Positions 1 to 7,300 of a stretch of DNA of 9,169 nucleotides are shown piece after piece (the stretch's first letter is position 1; each line of letters opens with the position of its first letter). The notes beneath the pieces are model-generated. The model did not search any database and had not been told where the DNA came from. It saw only the letters and a program-made list of their open reading frames with translations. A program made the position numbers and the translations under genes. This stretch comes from Mycobacterium sp. (GTDB lineage: Bacteria; Actinomycetota; Actinomycetes; Mycobacteriales; Mycobacteriaceae): the NCBI GenBank assembly GCA_018500005.2, contig JAHBAP020000270.1, positions 1-9,169 of the forward strand. Reading direction: 5' to 3'.

Positions 1-25
1 GCTCGGAGATGTGTATAAGAGACAG
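1..25 (+). other. Nextera/Tn5 sequencing adapter contamination
   Basis: Bases 7-25 are the 19-base Tn5 mosaic end AGATGTGTATAAGAGACAG. The preceding GCTCGG matches the tail of the Illumina Nextera read-2 adapter. This is library-preparation DNA left on the end of an assembled contig, not part of the genome. Read in the frame of the downstream gene from the GTG at 11 it encodes the known artefact peptide (M/V)YKRQ, so an automated start at 11 is false. Biological sequence begins at 26. Confidence 0.97.
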
Positions 26-952
26 GCCCAGCAGTTGATGGCGCTCTGCCTTCAAGAGCACCGCATCACCATGGGCGCTCGCCAGGAATGGTGGGGCGAT
101 CTGCCCCTGTTTGACGACACCACCGAAGCCATCCTCGACCACCTCATTACCGAGGGCTACTTCGAACCAGACGGGCCCTTCCTCCACATCGGACCCGAGG
201 CTGAGCGCCGCTTCGGACGTCGCTACTTCTCCGACCTGACCGCCGTCTTCACCGCTCCTCCAGAGTTTCTGGTTCTCGCTGGCCGCAACGAGGTGGGAAC
301 CGTCGGGACCGACCTGTTGACCCAGGAGGTCGACGGCCCTCGGGTGCTGCTGCTCGGTGGCCGGTCCTGGAAGGTCACCCATGTCGACTGGGATCGCCGG
401 CACTGCTTCGTCGAATCGGCCGACGGCGGCGGCCAGGCCAAGTGGTCAGGGATGAGTGGGGGGGTGTCCTACGACATCACCCGCGGGATGCGCGACGTCA
501 TCCTCGGCGAGCTGCCGCAAGGGGTCGAGTTCACCTCCCGGGCCGCGGCCGCACTCGACGGGCTGAGGCAGACCTACGCCGACACCGCCGCCGCAGGCCG
601 CCTGATCGTTCGCCTCCCCGACGACTCCTCCGGCCGCTGGTGGACCTGGGCCGGCACTGCAGCCAACCGGACTCTGCAAGCATCGCTGCCCAAGTTGGTC
701 GACCCGAGGCAGAGGCTCGACGAGAAATCGGTGCGCCTGCTGCCCGGGATCAGCGCCGCGGAATTCGGTGATGCGATAGCCGCTGTCGAGTGGCGAGACC
801 CGCTTGTTGACGCGAGCGCGATCCGCGGCCTGAAGTTTTCGGTCGCGCTTCCGTTGGAGTTGGCAGCCCGGACGCTAGGCGCGCGCATAGGAGACCCGGG
901 AAGGGCTCGGTCGGTCTATTCAGAAGAGCGATTACTCACCAGGGGCCACTGA
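26..952 (+). CDS. Lhr-family superfamily 2 helicase, C-terminal fragment (5' truncated)
   Basis: The frame is open from the adapter junction to the TGA at 950-952 and gives 308 residues. Counting from the codon at 26, residues 1-60 look like a winged-helix segment. TAVFTAPPEF (72-81), GGRSWKVTHVDW (111-122) and a following FVESADGGG resemble the beta-barrel of Lhr-type helicases. WWTWAGTAANRTL (205-217) resembles the conserved (F/W)AG..AN..L element in their C-terminal region. The RecA-like motor domains (Walker A, DEAH and so on) would lie upstream and are missing, so this is a partial gene, not a small protein. Lhr enzymes are ATP-dependent 3'-5' DNA translocases and helicases used in DNA repair; relatives also occur on mobile elements and in defence islands. 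It faces the other three genes. The apparent GTG start at 11 lies in adapter DNA. The family call rests on recognised motifs, not an alignment; the subfamily is uncertain. Confidence 0.8.
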   Translation, partial: AQQLMALCLQEHRITMGARQEWWGDLPLFDDTTEAILDHLITEGYFEPDGPFLHIGPEAERRFGRRYFSDLTAVFTAPPEFLVLAGRNEVGTVGTDLLTQEVDGPRVLLLGGRSWKVTHVDWDRRHCFVESADGGGQAKWSGMSGGVSYDITRGMRDVILGELPQGVEFTSRAAAALDGLRQTYADTAAAGRLIVRLPDDSSGRWWTWAGTAANRTLQASLPKLVDPRQRLDEKSVRLLPGISAAEFGDAIAAVEWRDPLVDASAIRGLKFSVALPLELAARTLGARIGDPGRARSVYSEERLLTRGH

Positions 953-1086
953 TGAGTACGGGGGTTTGGGTGCACTAGGTGATCGGTGGAAGAAGATAGG
1001 TCCCGTATCGGCCGGTATGAGGCCAACTACACGGGGCCGTTCTTCACACGGAATCGAACTTGACTGGGCGGTTCAAGCCCTCTACG

Positions 1087-1102
1087 CGGGGACAAAGCCC
1101 CG
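1087..1102. terminator. Candidate hairpin terminator (CGGGG/CCCCG)
   Basis: A perfect 5-bp stem, CGGGG at 1087-1091 and CCCCG at 1098-1102, encloses a 6-base loop. A GGGC/GCCC hairpin (1066-1080) precedes it. Together they lie about 115-150 bases past the helicase stop, in the convergent gap. There is no T-tract, so a termination role is inferred from position and GC pairing only. Confidence 0.3.
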
Positions 1103-1207
1103 ATGGTGGGCACAACAGGTGTGTGGCCTGGCAAGGTTCGCTCTCACCCTCACGCACACCCCCGCCGCAGACTCACTGCAGGGGCAGGCGACCGGCAGAT
1201 TGGAGAC

Positions 1208-1220
1208 GGCGGGCGCCGCC
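1208..1220 (-). terminator. Hairpin directly after the EEP nuclease stop
   Basis: GGCGG (1208-1212) and CCGCC (1216-1220) form a perfect 5-bp all-G/C stem with a 3-base loop. On the minus strand it begins 3 bases after the TGA of the EEP gene (1224-1226). Position and composition suit a U-tract-less actinobacterial terminator. The stem is short, so this is a candidate only. Confidence 0.4.
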
Positions 1221-1223
1221 TGT

Positions 1224-2060
1224 TCAGGCGATGAGATCAAGCGCCATAACGGTGAGGTCCAATTCGGCCATCACGATCGCGTGGTCGGACAATCCGCCTT
1301 TGGCGACGAGCCCCCGGACATGGTGGACATGTTCGGTGGCGACGATGCCGTAGCTCAGTGCGGTGGAGACGAAGATGTGGTCGAGGCGGAAGCCGTTGAG
1401 GTCACGTCTGCCGCGCTTGGAGCGGGAGTACCAGGTGTACTCGCGCTTGGTCGGGTGCAGCGTGCGGAATGTGTCGAGCATTCCGAGATCCTGAAGCCGG
1501 TCGATGAACTGAGCGCACTTGTACGGTGTGCCCTCGGGGGACTTGTCGATGTCGTTGCGGCCAGTGTTGAAGTCGCCCATCACGATTAGCCGTTTGTCTT
1601 TGCGCGGCTCGATGTGGCACATGACTGCCTCCCACATGAGTTGCTTGCGCTCGACACCCAGAAGTGAGTAGGTGCCGGGCCGCACCTTGTCATCGGGAGT
1701 GCCGGGAATATGGACGCAGAGGAGGTGCACGTCCAGGCTCGGTATGTAGACCGCGGTCCACCGGGCGGGGTCTTCGACCTGTTCCAATTCCACCCGCTGG
1801 AGTGGCACTCTCGAGGCGATCAGAACACTATGGGTGAGGTCTCCATCTTCACCCTCCGGGCATGAGTGCTCGATGTAGGTGTAGCCGAGTCGCTGGAGAC
1901 CTATGGTCCACGCATCAAGGTTGTTGCGGCGTATCTCGGTCAGCCCGATGACGGCGGCCTTGCTTTCGGCGATCTGGCCGAGGATTCGCGGCCTCCGCTT
2001 TCCTCCGCCCTGGAGAACATTCCATGTCATGACGTGAGTGGTGTTGACAGACTTGGGCAC
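1224..2060 (-). CDS. Endonuclease/exonuclease/phosphatase (EEP) family protein
   Basis: This 278-residue protein has the full metal-dependent EEP active site in order: TWN (N14), LTE (E42), VHIPG (H117), MGDFN (D163 and N165), LDHIFVS (D227) and LSDHA (D259, H260). These correspond to the catalytic set of exonuclease III and DNase I type enzymes, which cleave phosphodiester bonds with Mg2+. The substrate (DNA, RNA or a small phosphoester) cannot be read from the sequence. The length matches a single-domain EEP fold. No signal peptide or membrane segment is visible, so a cytoplasmic protein is likely. The GTG start at 2058-2060 is preferred: AAAGGGG lies 9 bases upstream, and an in-frame TGA at 2088-2090 leaves no earlier start. 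The next ATG (residue 11) would leave only one residue before TWN and has no ribosome binding site. It lies 234 bases downstream of the 406-residue gene on the same strand and converges on the Lhr-type fragment. Confidence 0.9.
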   Translation of the reverse strand: MPKSVNTTHVMTWNVLQGGGKRRPRILGQIAESKAAVIGLTEIRRNNLDAWTIGLQRLGYTYIEHSCPEGEDGDLTHSVLIASRVPLQRVELEQVEDPARWTAVYIPSLDVHLLCVHIPGTPDDKVRPGTYSLLGVERKQLMWEAVMCHIEPRKDKRLIVMGDFNTGRNDIDKSPEGTPYKCAQFIDRLQDLGMLDTFRTLHPTKREYTWYSRSKRGRRDLNGFRLDHIFVSTALSYGIVATEHVHHVRGLVAKGGLSDHAIVMAELDLTVMALDLIA

Positions 2061-2065
2061 GGCGG

Positions 2066-2083
2066 TTGACCCCTTTCGGTCAA
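2066..2083. promoter_or_regulatory. Perfect inverted repeat over the EEP gene ribosome binding site
   Basis: TTGACC (2066-2071), six bases, then GGTCAA (2078-2083) form a perfect 6-bp inverted repeat that begins 6 bases upstream of the EEP start codon. The purine-rich Shine-Dalgarno AAAGGGG (minus strand, 2076-2070) lies in the loop and one arm. It could be an operator for a dimeric repressor or an mRNA hairpin that partly hides the ribosome binding site. The function is inferred. Confidence 0.4.
2070..2076 (-). promoter_or_regulatory. Ribosome binding site of the EEP gene
   Basis: On the minus strand this reads AAAGGGG with a 9-base spacer to the GTG at 2060. It supports that GTG over the ATG ten codons later. 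Confidence 0.6.
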
Positions 2084-2294
2084 GGATTCATGAGGCTTTG
2101 CCGGTCCCCCCGATGCGCCTTGGGTGGCAAAACCGTAGCAATCGGATTCGGGATTTCCCCGCAGGCGCAGGTTGTGGGCGTGTCGCGTCCGCCGGTCCGG
2201 TCTGGTTGTTCCGCCAAGCTGGTCTTGTCGGCCGGGCTGGGTCTTCCGAGTCCCAGGCGGGGCGGTGCATGTAGTTGGTAGCGGCCGTTCGGCG

Positions 2295-3515
2295 TTAGAT
2301 GCAGAGCCCCTGTTCGCGGTCGAGCTGCGGGCCGCGCCTTGCCTGGAGTGCCTGGACCGGGGCGGCGAGTTCGGTGTAGACGGCGACCAGGGTGTCGTGG
2401 CGGGCCAACAGGGCCGCGGCGTGTTTGTGGCCTATGTCGTCGGGAAAGACGTCGAGTGCGGACAGGTAGCGCCGAAGGCGAGTGGCTTCGTCGGCGGCGG
2501 TAGCGCAGAGTTGGTGGTCCTTCGGTTCGCCGAGGTGCTGACTCCAGGGCAGGTGGTGCTGCAGAGTGTCGGTGTTGTCCCGCGATTCGCGGTTCCAGCT
2601 GTCCAGGGCGCGAGCGTGGTTCAGCGGGTCGTCGGGGCCCAGCCCGGCGCGGTCGGCGCTGACGAGCAGGAGTTTGGTGTTGGTCCGGCCGGCGAGGGCG
2701 GCGAGTTGGCGGAGATCGTCGGGGGCGAGCTCGTCGGCGTCGTCGACGACGATGAGCGCTCCCGGCGGTGGTCGCCACTGCCCCGTGGTGAGTTTGTCGA
2801 TCGCGCCGCGATGATCGTCGGCCACGTGGTGGGCGTACCGCTGGCTGTGGGCCGCTGCGCGGGCCGTCTCGGTGACGGGAATAGCCAGTGCCCGTGAGCC
2901 GCTGTAATGGGCGGCCAGTCCGACGGCCCGAAGGACATGACGGCCCTGCTGGCTCCAATGACGGGCGGCCCCCCTGGCGTGGGCGTCGCGGGCGGGTTCG
3001 GCGTCGAAGGGGCCTTCGATGCTGCGAGACCCCAGCGGCCCGTATCCGCGGGGGTCGTCGAGGATCCTCAATGGCTGCACGGCCATATCGCTGTCGATGA
3101 GGGCGCTGACGACTTTGCGGGCGGGCTCTGAGAGTCCGTCGAGGGCGGTGTCGGGAGCGTCGCGGTACACCGCGGCGGGGCTTCGGCCACCGGCGGCCGC
3201 TAAGTCTTCCTGGTCGTAGTGCAACTCCCCGACTAGCCAAGGTGTCGGATAGCCCTCCGGGAACCTGTTGAGTTCTTTGCGGTCCTCCCAGCCGAATCCG
3301 TTCAGAAAGCTGCGGAACTCCTCGTTCAACGCGGCAACGAGGCCTTTGAGGGTCTCGTCGCTGGTGCCGCTCTCGACGGCGGCCTGGAGGCGTTGGTGCT
3401 GTTTGTTCAGTAGTTCTTGGCGAGCCCGGAACGCTTGGTGGCGATCCGCCACGCTGTTGGCGTCGAGCGGTGCGCGGTCCAGGCGCCGCAGGAAGTCGTC
3501 CTCGATGGCCGTCAT
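2295..3515 (-). CDS. Pseudo-ATPase-like protein, paralogue of the adjacent helicase C-terminus
   Basis: The 406-residue product belongs to no named family that I recognise. Residues 1-80 are charged and probably helical. From about 85 to the end it resembles the last ~260 residues of the upstream helicase: GGRSPAAVY (109-117), IDSDMAVQPLR (140-150), ALAIPVTETA (209-218), PPPGALIVVDDADEL (249-263), a TNTKLLLV strand, WSQHLG, and a closing R-E-Q-G-L-C-I tail. The ALIVVDDAD strand followed by a KLLLV strand resembles Walker B and the next beta strand of RecD/TraA-type P-loop helicases, but there is no GxxxxGK(S/T) upstream. DD replaces the usual DE. It may have lost ATP binding and act as a scaffold or partner protein; this is inferred. 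The start at 3515 is supported by AAGGAGG 7 bases upstream, inside the 17-base gap after the helicase stop, so the two genes are very likely one operon. Reading frame choice is secured by the paralogy; a long frame-shifted ORF (2080-3240) on the same strand is a GC artefact. Confidence 0.85.
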   Translation of the reverse strand: MTAIEDDFLRRLDRAPLDANSVADRHQAFRARQELLNKQHQRLQAAVESGTSDETLKGLVAALNEEFRSFLNGFGWEDRKELNRFPEGYPTPWLVGELHYDQEDLAAAGGRSPAAVYRDAPDTALDGLSEPARKVVSALIDSDMAVQPLRILDDPRGYGPLGSRSIEGPFDAEPARDAHARGAARHWSQQGRHVLRAVGLAAHYSGSRALAIPVTETARAAAHSQRYAHHVADDHRGAIDKLTTGQWRPPPGALIVVDDADELAPDDLRQLAALAGRTNTKLLLVSADRAGLGPDDPLNHARALDSWNRESRDNTDTLQHHLPWSQHLGEPKDHQLCATAADEATRLRRYLSALDVFPDDIGHKHAAALLARHDTLVAVYTELAAPVQALQARRGPQLDREQGLCI

Positions 3516-3522
3516 CTGCTGC

Positions 3523-3529
3523 CCTCCTT
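3523..3529 (-). promoter_or_regulatory. Strong Shine-Dalgarno of the 406-residue gene
   Basis: The minus strand reads AAGGAGG with a 7-base spacer to the ATG at 3515. It lies just after the TAG of the helicase gene (3533-3535), indicating co-transcription and efficient independent initiation of the second gene. Confidence 0.85.
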
Positions 3530-3532
3530 GTC

Positions 3533-4345
3533 CTACAGGCTCAGCCCGCTGTCGCGGGACGGGCTTTGACGTTCGTTGTCGCGCAACGCAATCGGTGTGG
3601 CCAAGTCGCGGTAACCGGCGGCGAGGGTGGCGCAGCGCCCCAGCAGGGTGGACGCTTCGCGATGGGCCTCATCGTCGGGCACCACGCTCAGCTCGCCGAG
3701 GTAGCCGCCCACGCGGGCTAGTGCGCTGTCCGATACCTCCCGGCGCGGGGCCGTCCCGAGGTACTGCGACCAGGACAACGTGTCGGCGAGGGCTGTGGTC
3801 AACGCCCTGCTGGGGCCCGGGGTGGCCGCCTCGTCGGTCACCAACAGCAGCTTGGTGTTGGTGGCCGCGGCATTGCGGGTGAACCACCGCAACTGCGCGC
3901 TGTCGAGGTGGTCGGCGTCATCGACGATGAGCAATGTTCCCGGCGGCAGCTTCCACTCTCCGCTGCCGAACCTGGTGATCGCCTCCGCAGCTCCGGCTTG
4001 CTTGCGGCAATAGATTCCACTGCGGGCCTGGGCCACCGCCGTTTGGCTGGCTGGAATCGTCAGAACCTTCAGGTCATTTCGCCACACAGTCTTTGCGAGC
4101 GCGTCCATGATCGCGCGCCGCTCACCGGGAATGACCTCCCAGTGCTCGTGGACCCGCAGCGGCTGGACACTCATGTCGCTGTCGACGATCCGGCCGACCA
4201 CCGCCCGAACCTCCGCCGACATCCGCATGGTCGAGTTGCCGTAGTAGAGATCGGATTCTTTCGGGCCGTCGTAGACGGTGGCCGGGCTGCGGCCGCCGGC
4301 GAGCTCGACCACCTCCACTTCGTTGCGCATCCGCTGCAACTCCCC
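3533..4345 (-). other. C-terminal pseudo-ATPase domain of the helicase (repeat of the 406-residue protein)
   Basis: This stretch encodes residues of about 1608-1878 of the fusion protein. It carries GGRSPATVY (about 1623), VDSDMSVQPLR, VLTIPASQTA, LPPGTLLIVDDADHL (D1750, D1751), TNTKLLLV, SWSQYLG and a closing R-D-S-G-L-S-L tail. Each has a counterpart in the same order in the neighbouring gene. Where a Walker A would be expected there is only VIPGERRAIMDAL, with no GK(S/T). It is separate from the real helicase motor, whose Walker A (K725) is intact. Confidence 0.75.
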
Positions 4346-7300
4346 CGGCAACGGATAGCCGATGATCGCGTCGGGACCGAGCGACTCGCGCAGCGCTGAG
4401 CGTTCGGCGGCCTTAACTGCTTCCCGCATCGCGGGGGCATCGGCGAATCCGTATTGATCGACCACAAACGGTGTGGGGTTGTGCAGCAGCGACCAGCCGG
4501 GCTTTCGGCCGCGCTGGGCCATGCGCTCCTTGGCTGCGGCGGCGCGTTGCAGCGCCTCGGGGCTTTCGGCGGCGAGTTTGAGTTCCAGGGTGAGGTTGGC
4601 CAGTTCGGCCTGCCGGTCGGTCAACGTGCCGGTGTGTTCAAAGGGGTCCGGCGGATGGGCGACCAGGTCGTCGTATTCGGCTTGGTCACGCTCAAGGTCC
4701 AGCCGCAGGCTGTCGTAGTGGCGGGGCAGCTGGGCCCAGATGTACTCGACACGTTTCATCAGACCCCGGGCCTTGGCGTTGCCGGCCTCGTCGGTGGCGC
4801 CCATCAAGTCCTCGCGGCTGATTTCGGCCAGCCGCGAGGGTGCCGCCAGGCGCACCAACAGGCAGCCATTGATGTGGTCGCGGGACGCCACCAGATCCAG
4901 CCCGCCGATCGACGCGCCGAGCGGGGCGAACTCGCTAGAGGAACGATTACGGGCGTCGTCCCAGGCCCGCCGGCACGCCGCGGTGAAGGCCTTGGCGGCC
5001 GAGCCGGCGTCGGGGTACCGGGTTCCCGCGACGACGATGTCGGGTGCATGACCCGACCCCGTCATCTGAGCGACCTGCTGGGCAACGGGTTCCAACTCGG
5101 CAAGTTCGTTGCGGCGACGTGGAATTGAGCGTTCGTGTCCCGACACCACCCAGTCACGGCGGCGAATCGACTCGTGGTAGGCCCGCTCGAGTGCGACGAG
5201 CCGCTTGACCTCGTCCTCCAGTTCCACCTGACGCAGATAACGCGGATCACCCGTCGCGACGGCCTTGGTCTCAGCGGCGGCGCTGCCGATGTCGCCGCCG
5301 TCGAGGCTTTCCACCTCCGAGTCGACGGTGTCCCCGCGACGGACCTGTTCGATGAACAAGGCCTTGGCTTGAACCTTCTGCCACATGACGGTGTCGTAGG
5401 TGCCCTCGGTGACATAGGTGAGGATCTCGACGTCCTGGTTCTGGTTGCCCTGCCGGATGATCCTTCCCTCACGCTGCTCAAGGTCAGCGGGCCTCCACGG
5501 GACATCGACATGGTGGAGGGCCAGGGCGCGACGTTGCAGATTGGCTCCGGTCCCCATCTTCTCGGTGGAGCCGATGATGACCGAGACGTCGCCACGATTG
5601 CAGGCGGTGAACAACGCCTTCATCTCGCTGGGCTTGCGGGCCTCGTGGACGAACCGGATCTTGTCGGCCGGCATACCGCGATCGACCAGCTCGTCTTTGA
5701 TCGCGGCGTAGATGGTGAACTGGTCGGGGTCTTTGGAGGGTGTTCCGCGGTCGCAGAACACGATCTGCAGCGGCCCTGTCTGGGCGAGGGGTTGGCCGGT
5801 GTCGGGGTCGGTGTAGACCCGGTCGTCGGCCGCGGCGTGGATACGCATGATCTGCTCTGCGACCGCAGCGGCCCGCGAGTTCTGCGGTGGGTCCATGTGC
5901 GCCAGCCGAGGATCCAGCGACACGTTGCGCCCATCGGTGGAGATCTTCAGCGCGTTGTCGCGGGCCGGTTCCCGGGCGTCAAGGTTGTCCATCCTCCAAC
6001 CCAGATCGGCGATGAAATCGCGGACCTCGGTGTCGGCCTCGAGGGAGATGACCTGCCGGCGGCCGTCACGCAACCTCGGCAGCGCCGTGGGCACCTGATC
6101 TCGGGTCACCACATCGGTGAACACCGACGAAATCGCCAGCAGGTCAGCGACGTTGGTGTACTTGCCCACCCGGGTCACCGGCCGCAGCTTGGTGCCGGTG
6201 GCATTGACCTCGACGGTGCTGTGGGTCGCGGTAAACGCCGCGCCCCAGTCACCCAACTCGGCGACGCCAGCGCCCTCCAGCAGATCGGGGCGAAGATAGC
6301 GCTGCATCACCCACAACTCACCCAGGGAGTTGGCGATCGGTGTCCCGGTGGCGAAGGTAGCGACCCGCTCGACATACTCCTGGTTGGTGATTCCGGCGAC
6401 AGTTGCCTCGTCGCGGCGGCGCTGGCGCAGCACATCGAGTTTGAGCGCCAGGTCCTCGGCCCGCTCGGAGGAATGCGTATAGCTCAATTCCTCGATGTTG
6501 CAGAGCCTTTGAAGATTTTTGAAATGGTGGGCCTCGTCGATCAGAAGGTAATCGCACCCGCTGGATTCCCAGGTGAGCCCTGTGTCCTTCCCGGCCTGAT
6601 TGAGCTTCTGGTCGAGCCTCTTCTTGGCGTTCTTGATGGCCAATTCGATGCGCTTCTTGGAGCGCGGTGTCTGCGCGGTCTCCATCTGCGCCTTGAGGGC
6701 GTACAGCTGCTCTTCGATGTATTTGGCTTTGGTTGCCTCCGAGACCCCGATCAGTTTGAACATCGACTGCGGGACGATGACCATGTCCCACTCTGAGGCC
6801 GCCGACTGGGCAATGAGTCGGCGCCGGCCGTCGGCATCGGTGTTGGTCTGTCCGAGAAGGATCTTCGCCCCAGGTACCCAGGACAGGGCCTCCCGCCCGA
6901 ATTGTTCGCAGATGTGGTTAGGAACCACGATCCATGGCTGGCGGACCAGGCCGAGACGGCGCAGCTGATAGGCGGCGAGCACCATCACCCCCGACTTGCC
7001 GGCCCCGACCACATGGTCGATCAATGTTGTTGGCTCAGCAAGGATTCGGGCGATGGCGTCACGCTGATATGGGTGCGGGGTCATCTTCTCGGACAGTCCC
7101 GGCAAGGGGAGGTGACGTCCGTCGTGGCGGGGCGCGACCAGGGAGCGGAATCGTTTGTTGTACTCGGCGACGAGACGCTCGCGGCGAGAGTCCTCAGCGA
7201 AAACCCAGCGCTGGAACTCTTCTGCGATCTTGGTGCACTTGGCCTGAGCAGCGAAGGTGGCTTCGGTGTTGAGTGAACCGTCGTCGTTGTTGACCACCAC

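Larger units (their letters stand above)
953..1223. other. Convergent intergenic region with short hairpins
   Basis: This 271-base gap separates the 3' ends of two converging genes. No convincing coding sequence or tRNA was found in it. It holds several short perfect inverted repeats: CCGT/ACGG at 1037-1051, GGGC/GCCC at 1066-1080, CGGGG/CCCCG at 1087-1102 and GGCGG/CCGCC at 1208-1220. None has a T-tract, which is common for high-GC actinobacterial terminators. A bidirectional termination zone is the simplest reading. An 8-codon ORF (ATG at 952-954, TAG at 976-978) overlaps the stop of the helicase fragment and probably means nothing. Confidence 0.5.
2061..2294. other. Intergenic region upstream of the EEP gene
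   Basis: This 234-base stretch separates the 406-residue gene from the EEP gene on the same strand. I see no supported gene. A minus-strand 60-codon ORF starting at 2270 lacks a ribosome binding site and recognisable similarity. It holds two small hairpins, CTGGG/CCCAG (2237-2256, 10-base loop) and CGGG/CCCG (2149-2161). A minus-strand TACGGT (2137-2132) fits the TANNNT form of a -10 box but has no clear -35 partner. The gap is long enough for the EEP gene to have its own promoter. Confidence 0.45.

Noticed and set aside
1050..1082. tRNA-like T-loop sequences (minus-strand GTTCGATTCC; plus-strand GGTTCAAGCCC)
   Set aside because: The flanking bases do not form a 5-bp T-stem, and no acceptor, D or anticodon arms could be found at the right spacing. 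I do not call a tRNA or a tRNA-derived att site.
966..1589. 207-codon plus-strand ORF starting in the convergent gap
   Set aside because: Most of it is antisense to the EEP gene. The first ~85 codons in the gap start at a TTG with no ribosome binding site and show no recognisable family.
2132..2137. Possible -10 box TACGGT (minus strand) for the EEP gene
   Set aside because: It fits TANNNT, but no -35 hexamer lies at suitable spacing. Such a loose hexamer is expected by chance.
2237..2256. CTGGG/CCCAG hairpin after the 406-residue gene
   Set aside because: The stem is only 5 bp with a 10-base loop and no T-tract, too weak to call a terminator.
2088..2270. 60-codon minus-strand ORF between the 406-residue gene and the EEP gene
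   Set aside because: No Shine-Dalgarno precedes its ATG, the composition is R/P rich, and it shows no motif.
2080..3240. 386-codon minus-strand ORF rich in Arg, Pro and Ser
   Set aside because: It is a frame-shifted shadow of the 406-residue gene. Its low-complexity R/P composition is typical of a wrong frame, while the other frame has clear paralogy to the helicase C-terminus.
5135..6796. 553-codon plus-strand ORF inside the helicase gene
   Set aside because: It is exactly antisense to the helicase motor domain with its intact motifs. Long antisense frames are expected in GC-rich coding DNA, and the translation shows no recognisable domain.
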